A stretch of DNA of 32,221 nt from an uncultured Clostridium sp. (GCA_902496665.1 CABVBU010000033.1:1-32221); one strand, 5' to 3'; shown: positions 8,172 through 16,602, numbered from the stretch's first letter. Made by a program: numbers and translations. Notes: a model not told the origin generated them from the sequence alone.

Positions 8172-9290
8172 ATGATTAAAAATCTTAAAATTCATGCATT
8201 TAAGTCCATAAAAGACCTGGAATTTGACTGTTCGGCGTTGAATCTGTTTGTTGGGACGAATTCCTCGGGAAAGTCGTCCTGCCTGCAGGCGCTGCTTTTA
8301 TATGAGCAGAATTTGAAGATGAGAGCGGGGCTGAACGGCAACTATATCTCTCTGGGGGAATTCCGTGAGATCCGGAATAATTATATGCCCAGAGAAGATA
8401 TCCGGATCCAGTTAGATGGAAATAATGTGGACGGAGAAGAATTTACAGATGGGCTCAGGCTGACAGAGACAGAGGATGGTTATGAAACGGTGCGTGAATT
8501 TGACCCGAAAAAAGTGAACAAGCCGTGTGGACCAGAAAGTGAAAGTCAATTCTACACCGAATTCCATTACCTTTCCTGTCATCGGATCGGTGCTTTAGAT
8601 ATTTACCAGAGAAACGTTAACCATTACAGTAAGTTTGGCAGCAACGGCGAATTTGCCCTGGATTATCTTCTGGCCCATGGAACTGATCTTGTGGGAGAAG
8701 AACTCTGCGAAGACAGTGAAAATATTTCAAGGACACTGTTGGATCAGGTAAATTACTGGCTGAAACATATTATAGGGACCGAGCTGTCGCTGCGGGAGAT
8801 CCAGAAGACGAATTGTCTCCAGGTTACTTACAATAATAACCCGGCTAACAGCAACTCGGATGCAATGTACCGCCGTCCGGTGAATATTGGATCAGGTGTC
8901 AGCTACCTGATCAGCATTATTATTGCCTGTCTGGGAAGCTGTGAGAATTCTTTGATCATCATGGAAAATCCAGAGATCCATCTGCATCCGAAGGCGCAGG
9001 CAAGGCTAACAGAACTCTTGTATCGGACGGCTTGTTCAGGACGTCAGCTGTTCGTGGAGACTCACAGCGATCATATTTTTGATGGCCTGAGAGTGGGGAT
9101 CAGTAGCAGAGGATGGCAGCAGGATAAGATCAGGGTCAATTTTCTGGCAATGTCAAAGGATTATGAGACATGCTGTAATCCGATCAGGTTCGGAGAGTTT
9201 GGAAAGATATGGGGAGAAAATCCAGATATGAACCTGAAAGATCTGTTTGATCAGTTTGAGATCGATTTGGATCTGATGCTGGGAATCTAG
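8172..9290 (+). CDS. AAA ATPase of the DUF3696 / OLD-like type
   Basis: ATG 8172 is preferred over an upstream TTG (8151) because it lies 1 nt after the previous stop and begins directly with the typical MIKNLKIHAFKSIKDL. The product has 372 aa: Walker A GTNSSGKSS (residues 28-36), an abbreviated middle, then the Walker B/signature segment IIMENPEIHLHPKAQARL and the ETHSDHIFDGLRVGI switch motif of AAA15/AAA21 ABC-type ATPases. There is no TOPRIM domain, so it is not a full OLD nuclease. Pairs of a DUF262 protein with such an ATPase occur in defence islands. The likely role is to power or gate the DUF262 partner. Confidence 0.85.
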   Translation: MIKNLKIHAFKSIKDLEFDCSALNLFVGTNSSGKSSCLQALLLYEQNLKMRAGLNGNYISLGEFREIRNNYMPREDIRIQLDGNNVDGEEFTDGLRLTETEDGYETVREFDPKKVNKPCGPESESQFYTEFHYLSCHRIGALDIYQRNVNHYSKFGSNGEFALDYLLAHGTDLVGEELCEDSENISRTLLDQVNYWLKHIIGTELSLREIQKTNCLQVTYNNNPANSNSDAMYRRPVNIGSGVSYLISIIIACLGSCENSLIIMENPEIHLHPKAQARLTELLYRTACSGRQLFVETHSDHIFDGLRVGISSRGWQQDKIRVNFLAMSKDYETCCNPIRFGEFGKIWGENPDMNLKDLFDQFEIDLDLMLGI

Positions 9291-9316
9291 GTGCTTTTCA
9301 CATAAGAGGATGAAGG

Positions 9317-10108
9317 ATGAACTATGTGATGAATGATTTTTCTCTGCGAGGGCAGTTTAAGGATATGGAGTCCTTTTTAGACTCGATCAGAAACAATATC
9401 AAACCGATATTGAGAAAAATCGAGGCAGAGGAAGATGGAACGATATGGAAGAAAGATACATTTTGGCAGCTGGAAGTCTGCAATGGAATCACACTGCAGG
9501 ATTTCAGCAGAAGAATGGCAGAAATTATGCCGAACACGCGGCGTGCAGAGCTGCCGTATCTGAAACAGAAATTGATGAAACTTTATGCGCAGACCCCGTA
9601 CTGGAGTGAGGAGGAGGATCCGCAGGTGTTGGCCGTGCGCTATGATTTTGATCCAGAGATGAGGAATGAGTTTCCGACTATGAACTGTTTTATAAAAGCG
9701 TATCATTTAAATGGGCGCATGATCTCGTTTGAGCATGAGGAATATCCAAATGGAACGCTGGTATTCTGGATCGAGCAGGACGGCAGGGAAGTACGGTGTG
9801 AACTGGAAAATATGCGGGATGCGATGTGGTGGGATGAGGAAACCTCAATACGTAAATGGCCACGGATCGCTGGACTGTACCGTGTGGAAGTCCGGGCCCA
9901 TGAGGTAGACCGCCACTGTCCGCATTTTCATGTGACATATAACGAATATTCAGCCTCCTTCGCAATTGAGAACGGTGAGGTCCTGCAGATGGGAAAAGAG
10001 GAGATGCCGTCTGGCATGCGAAGTACGATCCAGAGGTGGTATGTGGATCATGCAGAGGAGCTGAAAACGGCCTGGGATCTGTTACATAAGTCAATTGGTG
10101 ATAAATAG
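9317..10108 (+). CDS. Uncharacterised protein with C-terminal DUF4160 domain
   Basis: The 263-aa protein starts at ATG 9317, 7 nt after GAGGA; ATG 9329 is an alternative. Residues about 1-190 are unrecognised, with several Trp/Tyr-rich segments. The C-terminus matches DUF4160: HCPHFHVTY (H200, H203, H205), a short beta strand and G segment, then a W-x-x-x-H-x-x-E-L-x-x-x-W helix pair. DUF4160 proteins are usually small and often lie in toxin-antitoxin-like pairs; their function is not established. As third gene of block B it could be a regulator or effector of the DUF262-ATPase pair. The clustered histidines could bind a metal (inference). Confidence 0.75.
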   Translation: MNYVMNDFSLRGQFKDMESFLDSIRNNIKPILRKIEAEEDGTIWKKDTFWQLEVCNGITLQDFSRRMAEIMPNTRRAELPYLKQKLMKLYAQTPYWSEEEDPQVLAVRYDFDPEMRNEFPTMNCFIKAYHLNGRMISFEHEEYPNGTLVFWIEQDGREVRCELENMRDAMWWDEETSIRKWPRIAGLYRVEVRAHEVDRHCPHFHVTYNEYSASFAIENGEVLQMGKEEMPSGMRSTIQRWYVDHAEELKTAWDLLHKSIGDK

Positions 10109-10193
10109 AAGTAGTTTTGGGGATGTAGTCAATCCATACAGGATATGAATTGTAACTGCGGGGAAATGGCCGATATTGGATCGTTGGCGATGC

Positions 10194-10222
10194 TTGCATT
10201 CTTGTTTTATGTAAGATATACT
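10194..10222 (+). promoter_or_regulatory. Sigma-A promoter of dndCDEA
   Basis: TTGCAT (10194-10199), a 17-nt spacer and TATACT (10217-10222). The predicted start is near 10229, inside the 5' arm of a strong hairpin, giving a leader of about 108 nt before dndC. Confidence 0.6.
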
Positions 10223-10264
10223 AAATAATGTCTGCGTATTTGATATGCGGGCATTATTTTCATT
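10223..10264 (+). terminator. 16-bp hairpin with T tract: terminator of block B and/or leader attenuator
   Basis: AAATAATG (10223-10230) pairs with CATTATTT (10252-10259), and the inner arms TCTGCGTA / TATGCGGG continue the stem with three G-T pairs around loop TTTGA. TTTT then CATTTTT follow. Because the dnd promoter overlaps it, a truncated form of this stem would sit at the 5' end of the dnd mRNA. Confidence 0.6.
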
Positions 10265-10283
10265 TTTACACAAGTAACGCGCC

Positions 10284-10310
10284 AAAGTCCGAAAGTTAAA
10301 AGTGGACTTT
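10284..10310 (+). promoter_or_regulatory. Inverted repeat in dnd leader (possible operator)
   Basis: AAAGTCC (10284-10290) and GGACTTT (10304-10310) are separated by 13 nt, just upstream of the dndC ribosome binding site. It could be an operator or an RNA stem. DndB, the usual repressor of dnd operons, is not encoded here. Confidence 0.35.
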
Positions 10311-10336
10311 GTTGTAATATTGTCGGAAGGATTTTT

Positions 10337-11863
10337 ATGCTGAAAAGAGAAGACATCAAACATATATATGAGATCGTCCAGAGTCTCTTCCTGGCGGATG
10401 ATATTCCGTGGGTGATCGGATATTCCGGTGGAAAGGACAGTACGGCGACGCTGCAGCTTGTGTGGTATGCTCTGGCGGAACTGCCAGATTGGCAGAGGAC
10501 GAGAAAGACGGTTCATGTGATCAGCACAGATACACTTGTAGAGTCTCCGGTGATCGCACGCTGGGTAGAGCGATCCCTGGATTGCATTCGTGAGGAATCT
10601 GCAAAACAGGGAATGCCGTTTGAAGTTCATCGCCTTACTCCGAAGATCAGTCAGACATTCTGGGTCAATCTTCTGGGGCGTGGATATCCGTATCCGAGAG
10701 CGACGATGCGTTGGTGCACAAACAGATTGAAGATTAATCCGTCCAATGATTTTGTAAAGAACGTGGTGTCAGAATATGGTGAGGCGATTTTGCTTCTCGG
10801 AACAAGAAAGGCGGAAAGTACGCACCGTGCCCAGAACATGGAGCGGTATGAAAAAATGCGTGTCCGTGAATATCTGAGCCCAAATGGAAGCCAACAGAAT
10901 GGCCTCGTTTTTTCGCCATTGGAGAACTGGACGAGCAGGGATGTCTGGTTTTATCTGATGCAGTATGAAAATCCTTGGAAATTTTCCAATAAGGATCTTA
11001 TGAACCTGTACCGTGGAGCATCGGAGGACACAGAGTGCCCGATCGTTATGGATCTGAGTACTCCATCCTGCGGAAACAGCCGGTTTGGCTGCTGGGTATG
11101 TACACTGGTGGAAAAGGATAAGTCAATGGAAGCCATGATCATTAATGATGCCCAGAAGGCATGGATGCAGCAGCTTCTGGATTTTAGGAATAAGATCGGA
11201 GATGCGGAAAAGGACAGGGAACACCGAGAATTCAGAAAAATGCACGGAAATGTTTTTGCGTTTAAAGATGGACTGGTTCATGGACCATATAAACGGGAAA
11301 TACGTGAAGAGTGGCTGCGTGAGCTGTTGAAGATTCAGAAAAACATAAATGAAACTGGGCCGGAGGAGTTTCGGAACCTGACATTGATTTCTGAGGCAGA
11401 GTTGAACGAGATCCGCAGGATTTGGCTGGAAGAAAAGCATGAATTTCATGATGCGCTGCCAAAGATCTACAGGGAAGTCATGGGCCGGGAGATGAAGACG
11501 CAGTATTGCCGGAAAGCTCCATTTGGTGAGGAAGAATGGGAGCTTCTCAAAAATGTGGTGGATGAGCGGAATACGCAGATTGAAAAGAAGGAAGAACTGG
11601 CGTTTGAGCTGGCGTACCGCCTGATCGATGTGGAGAGCAGCTACTCCAGTCTTCAAAAGAGAAAAGGAATCTACACGAGCCTTCAGGCTGAGATCAAGCG
11701 TTGCTATTACCGCAATGAAGAAGACGCAACAGCGTTTGCGATGGGACGGGAGCGCAGAAAGAAAGAGCTGGGTCTGGATTATGATACAGATGTGAATCTA
11801 ACGGATGATTTGATGGACGATGCGGTCGATTCACAGAAAAAGGAAACGACGGATGAAAATTGA
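10337..11863 (+). CDS. dndC: DndC, PAPS-reductase-like sulfurtransferase ATPase
   Basis: The 508-aa protein has the PP-loop SGGKDST (residues 30-36) near the N-terminus, as in ATP pyrophosphatases of the PAPS reductase family. Cysteines C234, C245, C252 and C255 (TECPIV, then CGNSRFGCWVC) match the [4Fe-4S] ligand set of DndC. The C-terminal half is helical and charged. DndC is thought to activate DNA with ATP and pass on sulfur from DndA during phosphorothioate insertion into the DNA backbone. GGAAGGA precedes ATG 10337. Its stop overlaps the dndD start by 11 nt, a coupling typical of dnd operons. Confidence 0.93.
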   Translation: MLKREDIKHIYEIVQSLFLADDIPWVIGYSGGKDSTATLQLVWYALAELPDWQRTRKTVHVISTDTLVESPVIARWVERSLDCIREESAKQGMPFEVHRLTPKISQTFWVNLLGRGYPYPRATMRWCTNRLKINPSNDFVKNVVSEYGEAILLLGTRKAESTHRAQNMERYEKMRVREYLSPNGSQQNGLVFSPLENWTSRDVWFYLMQYENPWKFSNKDLMNLYRGASEDTECPIVMDLSTPSCGNSRFGCWVCTLVEKDKSMEAMIINDAQKAWMQQLLDFRNKIGDAEKDREHREFRKMHGNVFAFKDGLVHGPYKREIREEWLRELLKIQKNINETGPEEFRNLTLISEAELNEIRRIWLEEKHEFHDALPKIYREVMGREMKTQYCRKAPFGEEEWELLKNVVDERNTQIEKKEELAFELAYRLIDVESSYSSLQKRKGIYTSLQAEIKRCYYRNEEDATAFAMGRERRKKELGLDYDTDVNLTDDLMDDAVDSQKKETTDEN

Positions 11864-13769
11864 CAAGGTGATCCTCCAAAATATTGGAGTTTATGTAAAT
11901 AGGAATGAATTTAATCTGCAGACAGAACGACCGATCATCTTGATCGGCGGAATGAACGGCCGGGGAAAAACGACGCTGCTGGATTCTATTATGTTTGCGC
12001 TATACGGAAGAAGAGGCGTGGAAAATGGTCTGCTTCTGGAAGCATATCTTCGGAAGATCGGCAATGTTACCGGAGAGTATCCGGAAGCTATGATCGAAAT
12101 GCAGTTCCGGGTGCAGGAACAAGAAGAGACCATTTATGTGGTGCGTCGTTCTTGGAATATTGACCGGAAACATCCGAAACTGAATACGCAGGTATGGAAA
12201 AATGGAGTGGAAGATGAAGTCTTGTCTGGAAACTGGGATCTTTTTGTCGAGGAGATCCTTCCGAGGGCAATCGCGTCATTTTTCTTCTTTGATGGGGAAA
12301 AAATTGCAGAACTGGTTGCGTCGGACAATGTCAGAGAGATCAGTTCTTCCATTCGTTCCCTTATGGGGATCGATGTGATCGATCAGCTGACGACTGATCT
12401 TGGGGTCGTCTTATCGACAAACCAGAAGAAAATGACTGGGAAACATCACCAGGAAGACCTGGAAAAGCTTGAACGGGAGTTGGAACAGGCAGAAAGGAAA
12501 CTGCAGAGAAAAATCGATGAGGAAGAAGAGATCAGGCTGCGTGAGGAACAGCTGAAAAAAGAGATCACAGAGCTTGAAAACGAACACGCGGCTGTCGGCG
12601 GATACTATGAGGAGTACCGGGAAAAGTTCCAAAAGGAACGCGAAGAAGTCCAGAGCGGTATGGAATCAAATCAGACGCAGATGCTGGAATTGGCAGCATC
12701 AAGTCTGCCGCTTCGGATGTTATCAGAGCTTTTGAATGATGTCCGCAGGAATGCTGAAAATGAGAGCGAGCAGAAAGAACTTCAGGTGTTCTTGAAGCAG
12801 TTCCCTGTTTTATATAAAGATATACTTGGAGATGTCTGGAGCGACCAGATGGAGAAACTCTACAGTACAGTAAAGAGCCGCATATCAAATGAGACTCCAC
12901 TGTATGAACTGGACGAGGCCTCCAGAGAACGGCTTTCAGAGCTGCCGCAGATCCTGGATCAAGAAGTTGAGGACGCAGAGAAAATGGTAGAGGTGAGCCG
13001 GGAACTGCAGGAGAGAAAAGAAAAGATTGATAATTATCTGGAAGTCAAGGTCGAGGATGAAAAGATCAATGAGATTTATGAAAAAATCAAGGAAAGCTCT
13101 GCAGAGCTCGGAAGGGTGAAGCAGAAGCGTGAGACGTTGGCGGAAGAGATTGCAGGTCTGATGTCACATGAAGAGACTGTAAAACGCTCCAGGAAAAGCC
13201 TTTTGCAGCAGGTCGTCCAGGAGATGGATGAGACGGACGAGACTGCAAGAATCATTAGATATGTGCAGCAGCAGATAGAGATCCTTGAAGTGTATAAAAA
13301 ACGTCTCCAGGGAAAGAAGGCTGATGAATTGGCTGACGAGATGACAATGTGTTTTAAGCGGTTGCTGGCAAAAGACGGACTTCTCAGCAGGATTGAAATC
13401 AATCATGATACTCTGGCGTTCTCTTATTATGGAAGAGACGGGGAGAAGATCTACAGTGACAGGTTTTCTGCTGGTGAAAAACAGCTGCTTGTAATCGCGA
13501 TGCTCTGGGCTCTTGGAATCTGTTCACAGGCGAAGTTCCCGCTGATAATCGATACTCCGCTTGCGCGGCTTGATTCTGTACACAGAACTAGTCTGATCGA
13601 GAATTATTTCCCATATGCGAGTGAACAGGTTATTATATTATCGACTGACCAGGAGATTACGGTGCATGATTATGCGCAGCTTAAGAAGTATGTAGGTAAA
13701 GAATACACCCTGCTGTATAACGAGGAGACCATGAGTACTTCCGTCCAGCCTGGATATTTTGGGAGGTAA
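11853..13769 (+). CDS. dndD: DndD, SMC-like ATPase of DNA phosphorothioation
   Basis: ATG 11853, 8 nt after AAGGA, is chosen over the upstream in-frame ATG 11820 because dndC is still being translated there and the family starts at MKIDKVILQNIGVY. The 638-aa protein has Walker A GMNGRGKT (residues 33-40), long coiled coils (about 200-290 and 370-480), signature FSAGEKQ (538-544) and Walker B PLIIDTPLARLD (D567). DndD is proposed to alter DNA conformation or nick DNA for sulfur insertion and to form a complex with DndC and DndE. Unlike the ATPase at 2328, no cysteine hook is visible. Confidence 0.92.
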   Translation: MKIDKVILQNIGVYVNRNEFNLQTERPIILIGGMNGRGKTTLLDSIMFALYGRRGVENGLLLEAYLRKIGNVTGEYPEAMIEMQFRVQEQEETIYVVRRSWNIDRKHPKLNTQVWKNGVEDEVLSGNWDLFVEEILPRAIASFFFFDGEKIAELVASDNVREISSSIRSLMGIDVIDQLTTDLGVVLSTNQKKMTGKHHQEDLEKLERELEQAERKLQRKIDEEEEIRLREEQLKKEITELENEHAAVGGYYEEYREKFQKEREEVQSGMESNQTQMLELAASSLPLRMLSELLNDVRRNAENESEQKELQVFLKQFPVLYKDILGDVWSDQMEKLYSTVKSRISNETPLYELDEASRERLSELPQILDQEVEDAEKMVEVSRELQERKEKIDNYLEVKVEDEKINEIYEKIKESSAELGRVKQKRETLAEEIAGLMSHEETVKRSRKSLLQQVVQEMDETDETARIIRYVQQQIEILEVYKKRLQGKKADELADEMTMCFKRLLAKDGLLSRIEINHDTLAFSYYGRDGEKIYSDRFSAGEKQLLVIAMLWALGICSQAKFPLIIDTPLARLDSVHRTSLIENYFPYASEQVIILSTDQEITVHDYAQLKKYVGKEYTLLYNEETMSTSVQPGYFGR

Positions 13770-13774
13770 AAGAG

Positions 13775-14161
13775 ATGATCGTAAAACAGATAAGAATCTC
13801 TGTGCAGGATAAGGAACGCCTGATGCGCCTAAAAAGAAAAACCGGGATCCAGAACTGGAATATTCTGTGCCGCTGGGCATTGTGCTGTTCCCTGCGGGAA
13901 AAATCAGTGCCGATCGATGTGCCGGTGGGGGAAGAGAGTAATGTAGAAATCGGCTGGCTGACATTCGGCGGCGAAAATTATAAAATTTATGAAGCTTTGA
14001 TCAAGGCGCGCTGCATCCGGGATGGACTTGGAACAGATGAAGAGACGCTTGCGAAATATTTTAACCTGCATTTGAGCAGAGGAATTGCGTATCTTTCCAG
14101 CACGAATTATATTTTGTCGCTGGAAGATCTTCTGATGCTCGCAAAGAAAGACGGGGAATAG
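13775..14161 (+). CDS. dndE: DndE (DUF1832), nicked-DNA-binding protein
   Basis: The 128-aa protein starts 5 nt after dndD, with GGGAGGT upstream. It carries typical DndE landmarks: RLMRLKRKTGIQNWNILCRWALC near residues 15-37, FGGENYKIYEALIKARC near residues 67-83, then DGLGTDEETLA and HLSRGIAYL. DndE is an oligomeric DNA-binding protein that prefers nicked duplex DNA and is essential for phosphorothioation. Length and motifs are normal for the family, so it looks intact. Confidence 0.92.
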   Translation: MIVKQIRISVQDKERLMRLKRKTGIQNWNILCRWALCCSLREKSVPIDVPVGEESNVEIGWLTFGGENYKIYEALIKARCIRDGLGTDEETLAKYFNLHLSRGIAYLSSTNYILSLEDLLMLAKKDGE

Positions 14162-14163
14162 AT

Positions 14164-15315
14164 ATGGGAATGTACCTGGATTATAATGCGTCCACGCCTG
14201 TAGATCCGCGGGTTTTGGACGTGATGGTCGATGTGTACCGGAATCATTTTGGAAACGCCAGCAGCAGGACCCACAAGTTTGGATTGGATGCCAATAAGAT
14301 CGTGGAGCAGGCCAGAGAGTATGTGTCTTCTCTTCTTGGCGTGCAGAGAAATGAAGTGATCTTTACCAGCGGCTCCACAGAGAGCAACAACATGGTAATT
14401 CTTGGACTTGAGGGAAAAGGACGGGAAACAGGGAGAATGCATATCATCACGACGGCGATGGAGCATAAATCCGTGCTGGAACCGTGTAAGATCCTTGAAA
14501 AACGTGGCTTTGAGGTGGAGTATCTGAAACCGGGAGAGGATGGCCGGGTTCGTGTGGAGGATATCCAGAACAGACTGCGGGAGGACACGCTGCTTGTCAG
14601 TGTGATGCATGTGAACAATGAAACAGGGACTGTTCAGCCTGTGAAGGAGATCGGTGAGTTTCTAAAGGACAGCCCAGTCCTTTTTCATACGGACGCGTCA
14701 CAGAGTTGCGGAAAGATGGCGGAGGAGATCCAGAAAATTCCTTTTGACTTTCTATCGGCTGCGGCCCACAAGATGGGCGGTCCGCAGGGAGTCGGAGTTC
14801 TTGTGGCGAGAAATAAAAATAACTCGGAAAAGTATTGTGGTTTGAAGGCAATCATGTATGGAGGCGGACAGGAGCAGGAAATGCGTCCGGGAACGCTACC
14901 GGTGGCTTTGATTGCCGGTATGGGAAAGGCGGCGGAGCTAGCCTGGAAAGAGCGGAAAGAGATCCGTGAGGGCTGCCTGGATAATTTTAATACATTTCTG
15001 AGGATCTTGAAGGAGAGCGGCGTTCGTTACTGGATCAACGGGGCGCCGGAGTATTCTTCTGGGAGCTGCCTGAATGTAAGCTTTGAGAACTTCGATTCGG
15101 AGGCACTGATGATAGAGATTCAGGATATGTTTGGTACTGCAATATCGAATGGTTCTGCGTGTACATCAGGATCCTATAAGGCGAGTTATGTCCTTGAAGC
15201 GATGGGACTTGATAGGAAGCGGAGCGAAAGCGCAGTGAGAATCAGTTGGGGAAGAGAGAAAATTGACGAGGAGATCTTCCGCAATATTACGGAGATCGTG
15301 AAAGGATGGCAATAA
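14164..15315 (+). CDS. dndA: DndA, island-encoded cysteine desulfurase
   Basis: The 383-aa PLP enzyme is of the NifS/IscS class. Motifs: VNNETGTVQP (substrate/PLP loop), HTDASQSCGK, AAHKMGGPQG with PLP lysine K203, RPGTLPVALI, and the sulfur-carrying loop NGSACTSGS with C333. DndA mobilises sulfur from cysteine to DndC. It lies 2 nt after dndE and ends the operon, whereas in many dnd clusters dndA is separate, upstream, or replaced by a housekeeping iscS. A general NifS-like enzyme is the alternative, but its position in the operon argues for dedicated Dnd use. Confidence 0.92.
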   Translation: MGMYLDYNASTPVDPRVLDVMVDVYRNHFGNASSRTHKFGLDANKIVEQAREYVSSLLGVQRNEVIFTSGSTESNNMVILGLEGKGRETGRMHIITTAMEHKSVLEPCKILEKRGFEVEYLKPGEDGRVRVEDIQNRLREDTLLVSVMHVNNETGTVQPVKEIGEFLKDSPVLFHTDASQSCGKMAEEIQKIPFDFLSAAAHKMGGPQGVGVLVARNKNNSEKYCGLKAIMYGGGQEQEMRPGTLPVALIAGMGKAAELAWKERKEIREGCLDNFNTFLRILKESGVRYWINGAPEYSSGSCLNVSFENFDSEALMIEIQDMFGTAISNGSACTSGSYKASYVLEAMGLDRKRSESAVRISWGREKIDEEIFRNITEIVKGWQ

Positions 15316-15620
15316 AAATCTAAAAATTTTCAAATTTTCCCCATTTTCCTGTCACAAATCCAATTTTATTACGTTTATATTAGTAGAACATGTTGATCAG
15401 ACCGGGATTTTACCGGGAAAACGTGGTCGTTTGCCAGAGAAATGAGCGGAAAACGGCAGGCGGCGGAGCTTTGGTGAAATTTGGGGAAGGTGACATGGTT
15501 CTGTGACATGAGCACGCGGGCGCCATTCTGGTTAAAACGCTAAAGAACCGGAATACAGGTTCATTTGAACCGATAGGCAGATGTGGTCCTACGAATATGA
15601 CGAATAGAGGAGGAATGAAT
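15316..15620. other. Intergenic segment after dndA
   Basis: AT-rich start (15316-15390), then GC-richer DNA. The only clear structures are a short stem GGTTCA-TT-TGAACC at 15558-15571 and weak A/T inverted repeats after dndA that would make a poor terminator. No open reading frame with a ribosome binding site was found. Confidence 0.4.
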
Positions 15621-16043
15621 ATGGTCGTGTCAAAGAATTGTAAAATCATAGAGCAGAATGGAATGTATTACATTGCTCCGTCGAGTATTCCGGGATGTCC
15701 GCAGTGCGGTGGAGTGATGAAGATCCGTGACAGCAAGAGGCGGAAGGTGATTTTTGCGGATGGTACGGTGGATACATTTGTTTTGAGGCGATACAAGTGT
15801 ACGGTGTGTGGGCGTGTTCATCTGGAACTCCCGGACATTATGGTTCCTTATAAGCATTATTCGAGGTCGGCGATCGTTGATACGATAAATGGCGAGAGAA
15901 ACTGTTCCGCGGAGCAGTCGACGATCTATCGCTGGAATCGGGAGAAGATGCAGCTTGAGCATCTGCTGGTTCAGGTGGAAGATAAGAGTCCGGAAGCGAA
16001 GCGGACTGACGGCGATAATAACTGCAGGTGCGCAGGAAATTAA
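15621..16043 (+). CDS. DUF6431-type zinc-ribbon protein
   Basis: ATG 15621 is chosen for its spacing from GAGGAGG; ATG 15597 and ATG 15615 are too far upstream or too close. The 140-aa protein has two CxxC knuckles, C26-x2-C29 and C60-x2-C63, forming a zinc ribbon around DSKRRK, followed by the characteristic HLELPDIMVPYKHY segment and a YRW helix. It resembles the N-terminal zinc ribbon of transposase-like proteins (DUF6431 by memory of the family). Its function is unknown. DNA binding and a link to mobile elements are inferred. It stands alone, followed directly by the tandem hairpin repeats. Confidence 0.7.
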   Translation: MVVSKNCKIIEQNGMYYIAPSSIPGCPQCGGVMKIRDSKRRKVIFADGTVDTFVLRRYKCTVCGRVHLELPDIMVPYKHYSRSAIVDTINGERNCSAEQSTIYRWNREKMQLEHLLVQVEDKSPEAKRTDGDNNCRCAGN

Positions 16044-16260
16044 ATATGAAAAAGCGGCAGGTGAAATACCTGCAAAGGGGAAAATGAAAAGCGGCAGGTG
16101 AACTGCCCGCAAAGGGGAAAATGAAAAGGCGGCAGGTGAACTGCCTGCAAAGGGGAAATGAAAAAGCGGCAGGTGAACTGCCCGAAAAGGGGAAATGAAA
16201 AAGCGGCAGGTGAACTGCCTGCAAAGGGGAAATGAAAAAAGCAGCAGGCGGATGCCTGTA
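16044..16260 (+). repeat. Six tandem 37/38-bp hairpin repeats
   Basis: Units begin with GCGGCAG (last copy GCAGCAG) at 16054, 16091, 16129, 16166, 16203 and 16241, so the period is 37-38 bp. Each unit contains a short inverted repeat, usually GGCAG-GTGAA-CTGCC, then a spacer of the form AAAGGGGAAATGAAAAA. The first copy instead pairs GCAGGT with ACCTGC, and the last pairs CAGGC with GCCTG, so pairing is kept while the sequence changes. There are no unique spacers, so this is not a CRISPR array. Each unit also holds a GGGG...ATGAAA mini-start. Confidence 0.85.
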
Positions 16261-16285
16261 ATTTGTGTGATCAGTGATTATGATG

Positions 16286-16319
16286 GCCGGTCAGTCAGAA
16301 ATGGCTGACCGGCATTTTT
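16286..16319 (+). terminator. Rho-independent terminator
   Basis: GCCGGTCAG (16286-16294) pairs perfectly with CTGACCGGC (16305-16313), followed by ATTTTT. It ends the transcript carrying the DUF6431 gene and the repeats. Confidence 0.8.
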
Positions 16320-16602
16320 GATTACCATGTATCCGAAAAAATGTCAGAAGAAGATTCCGTCAGTTCTTAGAAAACAATGATTGAAACAGAGCACAGAATC
16401 CGTGCATAAGCTGGAAAATTGACCATTCGCGCGTTGTATACTGGACCGTGACCGAACGTGGAACATATATAGCCCGAACATGGACAATATACAAATAGTG
16501 TCAATGTGTGTTATATAGAAGATATCAGAGTAACTGTTTGTCATATCCGCGGATATTTTGCGGGCTGAAAAGTGTGTTGGGCTGATATGCACGGAGGATA
16601 AA
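16320..16602. other. Intergenic region with 14-bp palindrome upstream of an HTH gene
   Basis: The only clear element is the perfect palindrome ATATCCGCGGATAT at 16543-16556, about 47 nt before the HTH start at 16603. It is a candidate operator. No convincing sigma-A promoter or additional gene was found. Confidence 0.4.

Noticed and set aside
15838..16224. 128-codon - strand ORF through the tandem repeats
   Set aside because: It is antisense to the DUF6431 gene, has no ribosome binding site, and its periodic protein sequence simply mirrors the DNA repeats.
16044..16260. CRISPR array
   Set aside because: Units are head to tail with no unique spacers, and no cas genes are nearby.
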